DNA of 46,665 nt from Alphaproteobacteria bacterium (GTDB lineage: Bacteria > Pseudomonadota > Alphaproteobacteria > Ferrovibrionales > Ferrovibrionaceae), in contig JAHCJR010000019.1 of assembly GCA_026126165.1 (NCBI GenBank), forward strand, positions 1 through 46,665. Reading direction: 5' to 3'. Below, piece after piece: positions 40,369-46,665 of the stretch. Position 1 is the first letter of the stretch. Each line of letters starts with the position of its first letter. The position numbers were made by a program, and so were the translations under genes. The notes beneath the pieces are model-generated. The model was not told where the DNA came from and made no database searches. It worked only from the letters and a program-made list of their open reading frames with translations.

Positions 40369-41742
40369 GTGCGGAGGCCTTTCTTGTCCCTATTGCCGAC
40401 TTTGCGCCCTGCTCGTCTGCTCGCGCGCGCGGCGGTACTTGCGTCGCTGCTTCTTGCCGCCTGCGAGACAGTACCTCAGAGAAGCGCGCCACCTCCAGCG
40501 CCGAGCGCCGCTCCGGCACCGGTCGAGGTGGCGCCGCAGCCCGCCCCGGCCGAGGCGCTGCCGCCGATGCCGGCACCGCCGCAGCTCCGCCAGCCGGGCG
40601 GCACCGGCGCGGTGCGCGTCGCTTTGCTGCTGCCGCTCTCGGGTCAGGCGGCGAATGTCGGCCGGGCGCTGCTCGATGCGGCCCAGCTCGCGCTGTTCGA
40701 TGCCGCGCGGGACCGCTTCGCCCTCATCGTGCGCGATACCGAAGGCAATCCGGACACGGCGCGGCGCATGGCCGAAGAGGCACTCGCCGAAGGCGCGGAA
40801 CTGATCCTCGGGCCCCTCTTCGCCGCCGAGGTACAGGCGGTGGCCCCGGCGGCACGCGCGCGCGAGGTCAACGTGATCGCCTTCTCGACCGACCGCACGG
40901 TGGCGGGCGGGGGCGTCTTCCTGCTCGGCTTCACGCCGGAGGAGCAGGTGGAGCAGGTGATCGCCCATGCCCACGAGAACGGCTTCGGCCGCTTCGCCGC
41001 GCTGCTGCCCGACAGTCCCTATGGCCGGGTCATCGAGGCGGCCTTCCGCCGCGCGGTCGAGGAGCGCGGGGCGAGCGTCGGCCGCATCGCCAGCTATCCG
41101 CCGGACATGGCCGATTTCACCGGGCTGGTGCGCGGTTTCGCCGATTACGACCTGCGCCGGGCGGCGCTGATGGCGGAACGCAGGGCGCTCGCCGAGCGCG
41201 CCGACGACGAAGCCAAGGCGCTGCTTGCGCGCCTGATGCGCCAGGACACGCTGGGCGATCCGGCCTTCGATGCGGTGCTGATCCCCGAGGGCGGCCAGCG
41301 GCTGAAATCGCTGGCGCCGGTGCTGCCCTATTTCGACATCGACCCGGCCAAGGTGAAGTTTCTCGGCACCGGCCAGTGGGACCAGCCCGGCCTCGGCGTC
41401 GAACCCGCCCTGCAGGGCGCCTGGTTCGCCGCGCCGCCGCCCGCCTATGCCGAGAATTTCCGCCAGCGCTTCGAGACCGCCTATCGCCGCAGGCCGCCGC
41501 GCATCGCCTCGCTCGCCTACGATGCGACGGCGCTCGCCGCCGCGCTCGCCGCCGAGCCGCCGGCGTTCCGCTATACCGGCGCGGCGCTGACCAATCCGAA
41601 CGGCTTCGCCGGCTTCGACGGCATTTTCCGCTTCCGCGCCGACGGCATCGCCGAACGCGGCCTCGCCATCCTGGAAGTGCGCCGCAATGGCGTGCGCGTC
41701 ATCCGCCCGGCGCCGGAGAGTTTCCAGGCGGTCGGACAATAG
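40369..41742 (+). CDS. LpoA-like penicillin-binding-protein activator (periplasmic-binding fold lipoprotein)
   Basis: This is a 457-residue envelope lipoprotein. It begins at a GTG with a signal peptide and lipobox LLLAAC (cysteine near residue 32), followed by a proline-rich linker (about 35-75). It is then a type-I periplasmic-binding fold: VRVALLLPLSGQAANVGRALLDAA, LILGPLFAAEVQAVAPAA and the C-terminal RYTGAALTNPNGFAGFDGIF. Such proteins activate peptidoglycan synthases at the outer membrane in gammaproteobacteria; the alphaproteobacterial ones are named by homology. In-frame TTG codons at 40384 and 40393 are alternative starts. Confidence 0.85.
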   Translation: MRRPFLSLLPTLRPARLLARAAVLASLLLAACETVPQRSAPPPAPSAAPAPVEVAPQPAPAEALPPMPAPPQLRQPGGTGAVRVALLLPLSGQAANVGRALLDAAQLALFDAARDRFALIVRDTEGNPDTARRMAEEALAEGAELILGPLFAAEVQAVAPAARAREVNVIAFSTDRTVAGGGVFLLGFTPEEQVEQVIAHAHENGFGRFAALLPDSPYGRVIEAAFRRAVEERGASVGRIASYPPDMADFTGLVRGFADYDLRRAALMAERRALAERADDEAKALLARLMRQDTLGDPAFDAVLIPEGGQRLKSLAPVLPYFDIDPAKVKFLGTGQWDQPGLGVEPALQGAWFAAPPPAYAENFRQRFETAYRRRPPRIASLAYDATALAAALAAEPPAFRYTGAALTNPNGFAGFDGIFRFRADGIAERGLAILEVRRNGVRVIRPAPESFQAVGQ

Positions 41743-43150
41743 CGCGCGCGGCATGGTCCGGGCCGGGGCCGGGCTCCCTGCCGGTCAGAACGGCAACGGC
41801 GATGGCCGCCACGGCGACGGAGGCACCCGCCACCAGGAACGGCACAGCGAAGGCGTTGGACGCGCCTTGAAGTTCCGGTCCCGCCGTGCCGCGCAGGACC
41901 GCGCCCAGAATGGCGATGCCGAGCGCAAAGCCGCCCTGGCGCAGAAGGGTTGCCATCGCCGAGACCGTTCCGGTTCGCTCCCTTGGCGCGAACATCATGA
42001 CGTAGCTGGAGACTTGCGCGTTGAGCACCGCGGCCGCCGCCCCGCAAAGGAGCATGCCGAACAGGCCGACCGGCAGGCTCGCGAGGCCGGCCGCGAGCGC
42101 GAGGGTGAGACAGCCGCCCGCGACGACGGCCAGCCCGATGCCGAAGAACCATCGCGCGCCCAGCATTTGAACGAGCTTCGCCCCGAGGAAAGGAAGCAGA
42201 AGCATTGGCAATGTCGCCACGAGCATGAGCCAGGAGATTGCCGCGAGGCCCTGCCCCAGTCCGACCTCGAGGAAAAGCGGAAGATAGACGAGCAGGGCCC
42301 AGTAGCCGAGCGAAAGGGCGACCGGCACGATGCAAATGCCAAGGAAGGCCCGTTCGCGGAACAGCGCGAGATCGAACATCGCCCGCGCCTGCATCCTTTG
42401 GGTCAGGACGAAGGCAGCCAGGGCGATCGCCGGCAGACCGGCGGCCACCACGAGCGGCAGCTCGATGTGCCCGACCGAGGTGCCATGGAGCAGAAACCAG
42501 GTGAGACTGGTCAAGGCAAGCGTCAGCGTGGCCACGCCAGGCAGGTCGATCCTGCGTCCGGCCGGATCGAGCGACTCGACGCTGGCGCGCGGCACAAGAA
42601 TCGCGATGGCGAGACAGACCGGCAGGTTCACCAGAAACACCCAGCGCCATCCGAAATACTCGGCGATCAGGCCGCCGCCGGCCGGTCCCATCGCCATCGC
42701 CGCGCCGGTCACTGTGCCGACGAGCGCGAAAGCGCGGGCCCGCTCCGAGGGATCGGGGAAACGCTCCGACATGAGCGCGAGAACGCCGCAGATGACGAAG
42801 GCGGAGCCTAGCCCCTGGATCGCGCGCGCGCCGTAGAGCATCGCCTCGCCCGTCGCAAGGCCGCAGGCAACGGAAGAAAACGCAAAAATCGCGTTGCCCC
42901 AGGTAAGCGCCCGCCTGCGGCCGAAACGGTCGGCGAGGGCCCCGGCGCTCAAGAGCATGACGACGAAGGCGAGGCTGTAGGCATCCATCACCCAGGCGAA
43001 GCCGGAAACGCTGAGGGCGAGGTCCGAACGGATCTGCGGCATCGCCACCACCACGGCGGTGATGTCGAAGCTGACGATGAAGGAAGCGAGGGAGAAAGTG
43101 AGCGCGGCGAACAGGCTCCCGTTCGCCAGGGCTGTGCCCGGTGATGACAT
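41699..43150 (-). CDS. DHA2-family MFS drug exporter
   Basis: This is a 483-residue major facilitator with about 14 helices. ASFIVSFDITAVVVAMPQI, the loop motif GALADRFGRRRAL, VIQGLGSAF-like (AIQGLGSAFVICG) and FGWRWVFLVNLPV are typical of the 14-TMS EmrB/DHA2 group that pumps drugs and dyes outward. There is no adjacent TetR or membrane-fusion gene. Its end overlaps the convergent LpoA-like gene by 44 nt. The base composition is visibly less GC-rich than its neighbours, hinting at acquisition. Confidence 0.88.
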   Translation of the reverse strand: MSSPGTALANGSLFAALTFSLASFIVSFDITAVVVAMPQIRSDLALSVSGFAWVMDAYSLAFVVMLLSAGALADRFGRRRALTWGNAIFAFSSVACGLATGEAMLYGARAIQGLGSAFVICGVLALMSERFPDPSERARAFALVGTVTGAAMAMGPAGGGLIAEYFGWRWVFLVNLPVCLAIAILVPRASVESLDPAGRRIDLPGVATLTLALTSLTWFLLHGTSVGHIELPLVVAAGLPAIALAAFVLTQRMQARAMFDLALFRERAFLGICIVPVALSLGYWALLVYLPLFLEVGLGQGLAAISWLMLVATLPMLLLPFLGAKLVQMLGARWFFGIGLAVVAGGCLTLALAAGLASLPVGLFGMLLCGAAAAVLNAQVSSYVMMFAPRERTGTVSAMATLLRQGGFALGIAILGAVLRGTAGPELQGASNAFAVPFLVAGASVAVAAIAVAVLTGREPGPGPDHAARAIVRPPGNSPAPGG

Positions 43151-43164
43151 CGTGCGCTTTGGTT

Positions 43165-43175
43165 ATCTCAGAGAT
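43165..43175. promoter_or_regulatory. Palindrome upstream of the drug exporter
   Basis: ATCTC and GAGAT flank a central A, forming an 11-bp palindrome 14 bp upstream of the exporter ATG. Its size fits a repressor half-site pair; no local regulator gene is evident. Confidence 0.3.
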
Positions 43176-43254
43176 GGCGATACGCGGATTACGACATTAT
43201 CCTATCCGGCAGCACCGTCATTTGTATAGATCGGATGCCCAAGGCGCGCGCGGC

Positions 43255-44463
43255 CTAGAGAAGTTCGGCGAGAACGGTATTGAGCAGCCGCCTTCCCGCC
43301 TCGGTGGCATGCAGGCGGCCATCCTGGCGGCGCAGGAAAGCACCCTTCTCGAGCCGCGCCAGCCGCGCGGGCGAGAGCACCTCGTCCCAGCGCCGGCCGG
43401 CCAGCCGTTCGATCCGCCCAAGCTCGACCCCTTCGGCGAGCCGGAGGCCCATCATCAGCATTTCCTCGATCTGGGCTTCGACCGGCACCTCCTCCTCCGC
43501 CTCGGTGCCGTGTCCTCGCTCACGCACGCAGGCGAGCCAGGCTTCCGGCTTGCGCCATTGCCGGCTGGCCCGCTTGCCTTCCGTGTCGTGGAAGCGGCCA
43601 TGGGCGCCGGGGCCGATGCCGAGATAGTCGCCATAGCGCCAATAGACCAGATTGTGCCGGCTCTCCTGCCCAGGGCTGGCGTGATTGGAAACCTCGTAGG
43701 CGGAAAGGCCGGCCGCGGCCGTCATCTCGCCGGTCAGGTCATAGAGACGCGACTGCGCATCCTCGTCGGGCAGCACGAACTCGCCGCGCGCATGGGCGCC
43801 GGCGAAGCCGGTATTGGGCTCGATGGTGAGCTGGTAGAGCGAGAGATGGGAGAGGCCGAGGCCGAGTGCCCGCGACAGATCCTCACGCCATTCCGCTTCC
43901 GCCTGTCCGGGCAGCGCATAGATCAGGTCGATGGAGACGCGCGGGAATGCGGCCAGCGCGATATCGAGAGCCGCTTGCGCCGCCGCCGCATCGTGCTGGC
44001 GGCCGAGGAAACGCAGCCGCTCGTCACGGAACGACTGGACGCCGAGCGAAAGGCGGTTGACGCCGGCATCGCGGAAGGCGCGGAAGCGGCCGGCCTCGAC
44101 GCTGGAGGGATTGGCCTCGAGCGTCACTTCCAGATCGGGGCTGGCTGCAAAGTGCCGGCGGGCCCGCGCGACCAGCGCCGCCAGCGTGTCGGGGGCCATC
44201 AGCGAGGGCGTGCCGCCGCCGAAGAAGATGCTGGCAAGCGGCCGCGGCCCGACGCGCGCGGCAAACCAGTCGAGTTCGGCAAGCAGGCCCTGCCGCCAGG
44301 CCGCCTCGTCGATCGCCGCCCGCACATGCGAATTGAAGTCGCAATAGGGGCATTTCGACAGGCAGAAGGGCCAGTGGACATAGAGGCCGAAGCCGGCCGC
44401 GCCGTCAGGCGAAGCAGGCGCGGACGAGCTGCCGGAAGGCCTCGGCGCGGTGGCTGATCGCAT
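43255..44463 (-). CDS. hemW: HemW-like radical SAM haem chaperone
   Basis: This is a 402-residue radical SAM protein. The iron-sulfur cluster motif is C34-x3-C38-x2-C41 in FCLSKCPYCDF, followed by SIFFGGGTPSLM, NPSSVEAGRF, GVNRLSLGVQSF and the HemW-type C terminus. HemW transfers haem to respiratory enzymes; the gene is often misnamed as a coproporphyrinogen oxidase. The first 21 residues ([20 protein letters not shown] then G) are encoded by a second reading frame of a duplicated rdgB 3' end. The ATG at 44463 lies in that copy. Confidence 0.92.
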   Translation of the reverse strand: MRSATAPRPSGSSSAPASPDGAAGFGLYVHWPFCLSKCPYCDFNSHVRAAIDEAAWRQGLLAELDWFAARVGPRPLASIFFGGGTPSLMAPDTLAALVARARRHFAASPDLEVTLEANPSSVEAGRFRAFRDAGVNRLSLGVQSFRDERLRFLGRQHDAAAAQAALDIALAAFPRVSIDLIYALPGQAEAEWREDLSRALGLGLSHLSLYQLTIEPNTGFAGAHARGEFVLPDEDAQSRLYDLTGEMTAAAGLSAYEVSNHASPGQESRHNLVYWRYGDYLGIGPGAHGRFHDTEGKRASRQWRKPEAWLACVRERGHGTEAEEEVPVEAQIEEMLMMGLRLAEGVELGRIERLAGRRWDEVLSPARLARLEKGAFLRRQDGRLHATEAGRRLLNTVLAELL

Positions 44464-44472
44464 GTTGCTCCT
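44401..44472 (-). repeat. Left direct repeat: outer copy of the rdgB 3' end
   Basis: This 72-bp sequence matches 45251-45322 at 67 positions (five differences, read by eye). On the minus strand it encodes [19 protein letters not shown] and a stop in the RdgB frame, preceded by Gln where rdgB has Lys. Four of the five differences are synonymous in that frame. The upstream part (about 44473-44490) shows only eroded similarity with an indel, as expected for a decaying remnant. The hemW start and first 21 codons are read from this copy in a different frame. Confidence 0.88.
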
Positions 44473-44511
44473 TGCGGCGCGGCGAAAGGGCGCGCCGGCG
44501 CCCCGGACGGA

Positions 44512-44925
44512 TCAGTAGTCCCAGGGCGAGATGAGTTCAAGGCCAGCGGCGCGGAAGTCCGCTTGGTTGCGCGTGGCAAGCCTGCCGCCATTGGTCCGCG
44601 CGATGGCGGCGATCATTCCATCGGCGGCCGACATGCCGCTACCCCGGCGCGATGCCTCCCCCATGATCTCGCCATAGGCCAGCGCGGCGTCCTCGGTCAG
44701 GCCGAAGATCCGGGCCGCGTATCTCCGACGCCATTCGCCGAGCCCCTGCCACAATCTGGCGGCCCGTTCATCCGGCCTGATCTTGGCGATCCCGAAAGCG
44801 ATCTCCCCGATGGTCACGGTGGGCAGCGCCAGGTCCGCATCATGCCGCGCGAGCCAGGCCAGGACCGCCTGGTCCGGATGCTTCCGCAAGGTTTCCGAGA
44901 CGACGTTGGTATCGACGAAGATCAA
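44512..44925 (-). CDS. vapC: VapC-type PIN-domain toxin
   Basis: This is a 137-residue PIN-domain ribonuclease. LIFVDTNVVSETL has the first catalytic aspartate, TVTIGEIAFGIAK the conserved glutamate, GMSAADGMIAAIA the second aspartate and LATRNQADFRAAGLEL the third acidic motif. All active-site residues appear present. It starts with a TTG that overlaps the vapB stop (TTGA), so toxin synthesis is coupled to antitoxin translation. It is the cargo between the two rdgB-end repeats. Confidence 0.9.
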   Translation of the reverse strand: MIFVDTNVVSETLRKHPDQAVLAWLARHDADLALPTVTIGEIAFGIAKIRPDERAARLWQGLGEWRRRYAARIFGLTEDAALAYGEIMGEASRRGSGMSAADGMIAAIARTNGGRLATRNQADFRAAGLELISPWDY

Positions 44926-45170
44926 AGATCGGGCCCCCGAGCGACCTCTCGCTCCTCCCGAATCAGGGCCTCGAGATCGATGTCGGTGCCGCATTCCGCA
45001 GCCAGCCGGGCAAAGAACTTCGCCGCCGGTTCCCGGCCGGTCTCGCGCGCCTCGTAGGCTTCGAGCGCGCGCTCGACAATGTCCGCGATCGAGCGCCGCT
45101 CGCGGCGGGCGAGCCGGTGCGCGAGGTCGCGCGCCCGGGCACTACGGACGGAGAGTTGGGGTTCGGCCAT
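44922..45170 (-). CDS. vapB: VapB-type antitoxin
   Basis: This is an 82-residue antitoxin. The N-terminal half is a short DNA-binding/dimerisation region (LSVRSARARDLAHRLARRER, SIADIVERALEAYEA) of the PSK/VapB group; the C-terminal half (FFARLAAECGTDIDLEALIRE) would wrap the VapC toxin. An excellent Shine-Dalgarno AAGGAGGT lies 5 nt upstream of the ATG at 45170, which is why the longer frame from 45206 was rejected. Confidence 0.87.
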   Translation of the reverse strand: MAEPQLSVRSARARDLAHRLARRERRSIADIVERALEAYEARETGREPAAKFFARLAAECGTDIDLEALIREEREVARGPDL

Positions 45171-45175
45171 TGGCC

Positions 45176-45183
45176 ACCTCCTT
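45176..45183 (-). promoter_or_regulatory. Strong Shine-Dalgarno of vapB
   Basis: The minus-strand sequence AAGGAGGT sits 5 nt before the vapB ATG and is complementary to the 16S rRNA 3' end across its whole length. It contrasts with the TTG start of the toxin and fits higher synthesis of antitoxin than toxin. Confidence 0.7.
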
Positions 45184-45250
45184 CGCCCGGACAATAATCG
45201 ATACACGATCAGCCATCAAGATGGCACCAGCCGGCCAGATGGCCCATGGT

Positions 45251-45322
45251 GCCGTCAGGCAAAGCATGCCCGGACGAGCTGGCGGAAGGCCTCGGCGCGG
45301 TGGCTGATCGCATGTTTCTCCT
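45251..45322 (-). repeat. Right direct repeat: functional rdgB 3' end
   Basis: This copy is the intact end of rdgB, continuing in frame into the gene. It is the partner of 44401-44472, and the two start points are 850 bp apart. Identity stops abruptly 4 bp after the rdgB stop codon, which marks the module boundary. Confidence 0.88.
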
Positions 45323-45869
45323 CCGGCGCCATTTCGCCGAACGTCAGGTCCCGGCCGTCGGGCAGGAACATCGGGTCGTAGCCGAAACCCCGCCCGCCGC
45401 GCGGCGGCCAGACCAGGCTGCCATGGACGAAGCCCTCGAAACTGTCGCAATGCCCGTCCGGGTGGCAGAGCGAGAGGACCGAGACGAAATGCGCCCGGGC
45501 GCCCGGCGCCCCGCCCGCCCGGCGCGCCATGAGCGCCGCCTGCACCTTCTCCATGGCGATGCGGAAATCCTTGCGCGGCCCGGCCCAGCGGGCGGAATAG
45601 ATGCCGGGATCGCCGCCCAGCTCGTCCACCGCCAGTCCGGAATCGTCGGCGAGCGCGGGCAGGCCGCTTGCCAGCGCGGCGGCGCGCGCCTTCAGTTCGG
45701 CATTGGCGAGGAAGGTGCTGCCGGTCTCCTCCGGCTCCGGCAGCCGCAATTCGCCGGCCGAGATGGTCTCGACACCGAAGGGCGCCAGCAATTCGCGGAT
45801 CTCGCGCACCTTGCCCTCGTTGTGGCTGGCCACCAAGAGGCGGCCGCCGGGAAAGCGCCGGGCCGGCAT
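45255..45869 (-). CDS. rdgB: RdgB/HAM1 non-canonical purine NTP pyrophosphatase
   Basis: This is a 204-residue enzyme that hydrolyses ITP, dITP and XTP to monophosphates. [18 protein letters not shown] (substrate-binding lysine), [39 protein letters not shown] and FGYDPMFLP carry the conserved residues. The C terminus [14 protein letters not shown] is standard and complete. Its 3' end is the source of the flanking repeat. It starts 7 bp downstream of rph. Confidence 0.95.
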   Translation of the reverse strand: MPARRFPGGRLLVASHNEGKVREIRELLAPFGVETISAGELRLPEPEETGSTFLANAELKARAAALASGLPALADDSGLAVDELGGDPGIYSARWAGPRKDFRIAMEKVQAALMARRAGGAPGARAHFVSVLSLCHPDGHCDSFEGFVHGSLVWPPRGGRGFGYDPMFLPDGRDLTFGEMAPEEKHAISHRAEAFRQLVRACFA

Positions 45870-45876
45870 CGCCGCC

Positions 45877-46593
45877 TCAGCCCCCCAGGGCCGCGCGCTG
45901 GAGCGCGAGCAGCTCGCCGATGCCCTTTCGGGCGAGCGCGAAGAGCGCCTGGAACTGCCCCTCGGTGATCGGATCGGCTTCCGCCGTCGCCTGCACCTCG
46001 ATCACCCCGCCATCGGCGGTCAGCACGAAATTCGCGTCGGCATGCGCGGTCGAATCCTCCGCATAATCGAGATCGAGCAGCGCCGCGCCGGAGATGATGC
46101 CGCAGGAGACCGCCGCCACCTGCCCGCTCACCGGATGGCGGGCGATCTGCTTTTCCGAAAGCAGCCGGTCGCAGGCCAGGCGCAGCGCCACCCAGGCACC
46201 GGTGATGGCGGCGGTGCGCGTGCCGCCATCGGCCTGCAGCACGTCGCAATCGATCTTGAACTGGCGTTCGCCGAGAGCCGTCAGGTCGCAGACCGAGCGC
46301 AGCGAGCGGCCGATCAGGCGCTGGATTTCCTGGGTGCGGCCCGACTGGCGGCCCTTCGCCGCCTCGCGGTCGGTGCGGGTATGGGTCGAGCGGGGCAGCA
46401 TGCCGTATTCCGCCGTCACCCAGCCCTTGCCGGTATTGCGCAGGAACGGCGGCACGCGCTCGTCCAGGCTTGCCGTGCACAGCACGTGGGTATCGCCGAA
46501 GCGCGCCAGGCAGGAGCCTTCCGCATACTTGGCATAGCCCGGCACCAGGCTGATTTCCCGAAGCTGGTCGGCGCGGCGGCCCGATGGGCGCAT
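45877..46593 (-). CDS. rph: Ribonuclease PH
   Basis: This is a 238-residue phosphorolytic exonuclease that trims tRNA 3' ends. [20 protein letters not shown], the phosphate-binding [35 protein letters not shown] and the [17 protein letters not shown] motif are diagnostic. The ATG at 46593 is clear. It heads the rph-rdgB pair; in many alphaproteobacteria hrcA lies upstream, which would be outside the window. Confidence 0.95.
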   Translation of the reverse strand: MRPSGRRADQLREISLVPGYAKYAEGSCLARFGDTHVLCTASLDERVPPFLRNTGKGWVTAEYGMLPRSTHTRTDREAAKGRQSGRTQEIQRLIGRSLRSVCDLTALGERQFKIDCDVLQADGGTRTAAITGAWVALRLACDRLLSEKQIARHPVSGQVAAVSCGIISGAALLDLDYAEDSTAHADANFVLTADGGVIEVQATAEADPITEGQFQALFALARKGIGELLALQRAALGG

Positions 46594-46645
46594 GGTCTCA
46601 ACTCCTGCTCGTGGCTGCGGCCGCGATCGGCCGGGGCATGGTTCT

Positions 46646-46658
46646 AGAGCATGGCTCT
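46646..46658. promoter_or_regulatory. Short inverted repeat upstream of rph
   Basis: AGAGC and GCTCT flank ATG, a perfect 5+3+5 repeat 52 bp before the rph start codon. It could be part of the rph promoter or of an upstream gene; the window ends 7 bp beyond it. Confidence 0.25.
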
Positions 46659-46665
46659 CCCGTAT

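Noticed and set aside
45171-45206. Longer VapB start at 45206.
   Set aside because: The strong AAGGAGGT sequence lies just before the ATG at 45170 and inside the longer frame.
1-46665. tRNA, rRNA and known riboswitch sequences.
   Set aside because: No T-loop-like or conserved aptamer sequence was recognised by eye. Small non-coding RNAs cannot be excluded without a covariance-model search.

Overview
The window is a gene-dense chromosomal stretch from a high-GC alphaproteobacterium, most likely of the Rhodospirillales or a nearby order. The evidence is the combination of alphaproteobacterial core blocks (alkB-maf-aroE-coaE-dnaQ-secB-timA-mltA; lpoA-like/rsmI/yraN/BON/SirB1/gshB; rph-rdgB-hemW), an olsB ornithine-lipid gene, an alphaproteobacterial SecB and Tim44-like protein, and the strong GC bias at third codon positions. 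No rRNA, tRNA, CRISPR, transposase or integrase gene was seen. The longest gene-free stretch is 291 bp (10779-11069).

Layout. 1-1.36 kb: polysaccharide deacetylase and a small membrane protein. 1.35-7.4 kb: a complete peptide-type ABC importer operon (fused double ATPase, binding protein, two permeases). 7.4-9.15 kb: a methyltransferase and an MBL-fold hydrolase on the minus strand. 9.3-10.8 kb: a crotonase-family protein with altered catalytic positions and an orphan OmpR-type response regulator. 11-13.4 kb: divergent glycosyltransferase and pyruvyl-transferase-like genes. 13.4-15.2 kb: the first two steps of tryptophan catabolism (arylformamidase-like, kynA). 15.3-17.4 kb: ribA with a degenerate RibB-like domain and an uncharacterised protein. 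17.4-23.6 kb: the core block alkB-maf-aroE-coaE-dnaQ-secB-timA-mltA. 23.6-28.6 kb: an accessory metabolic cluster (SDR, MerR-HTH/citrate-synthase fusion, divergent second citrate synthase, acyl-CoA ligase, DUF1330 protein) around a shared palindromic promoter. 28.7-31.6 kb: olsB, a methyltransferase, ampG. 31.65-35.95 kb: comM, XRE regulator, EamA transporter, ppa, gshB. 36.1-37.4 kb: an RTX protein. 37.6-41.7 kb: SirB1-like protein, BON lipoprotein, yraN, rsmI and an LpoA-like lipoprotein. 41.7-43.15 kb: a DHA2-type drug exporter. 43.25-46.6 kb: hemW, vapBC, rdgB, rph.

The most striking structure is at 44.4-45.3 kb. A vapBC toxin-antitoxin module lies between hemW and rdgB and is flanked by about 72 bp direct repeats. 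Each repeat is a copy of the 3' end of rdgB. The hemW start codon lies inside the outer copy, out of frame with it. The two copies differ almost only at synonymous rdgB positions. This is what insertion of a module at the 3' end of a housekeeping gene, with restoration of that end by an incoming homologous copy, would leave behind. The second most interesting locus is the divergent citrate-synthase pair, which shares an operator-like palindrome overlapping a consensus -35 box. Convergent genes throughout the window abut or overlap without any visible intrinsic terminator.
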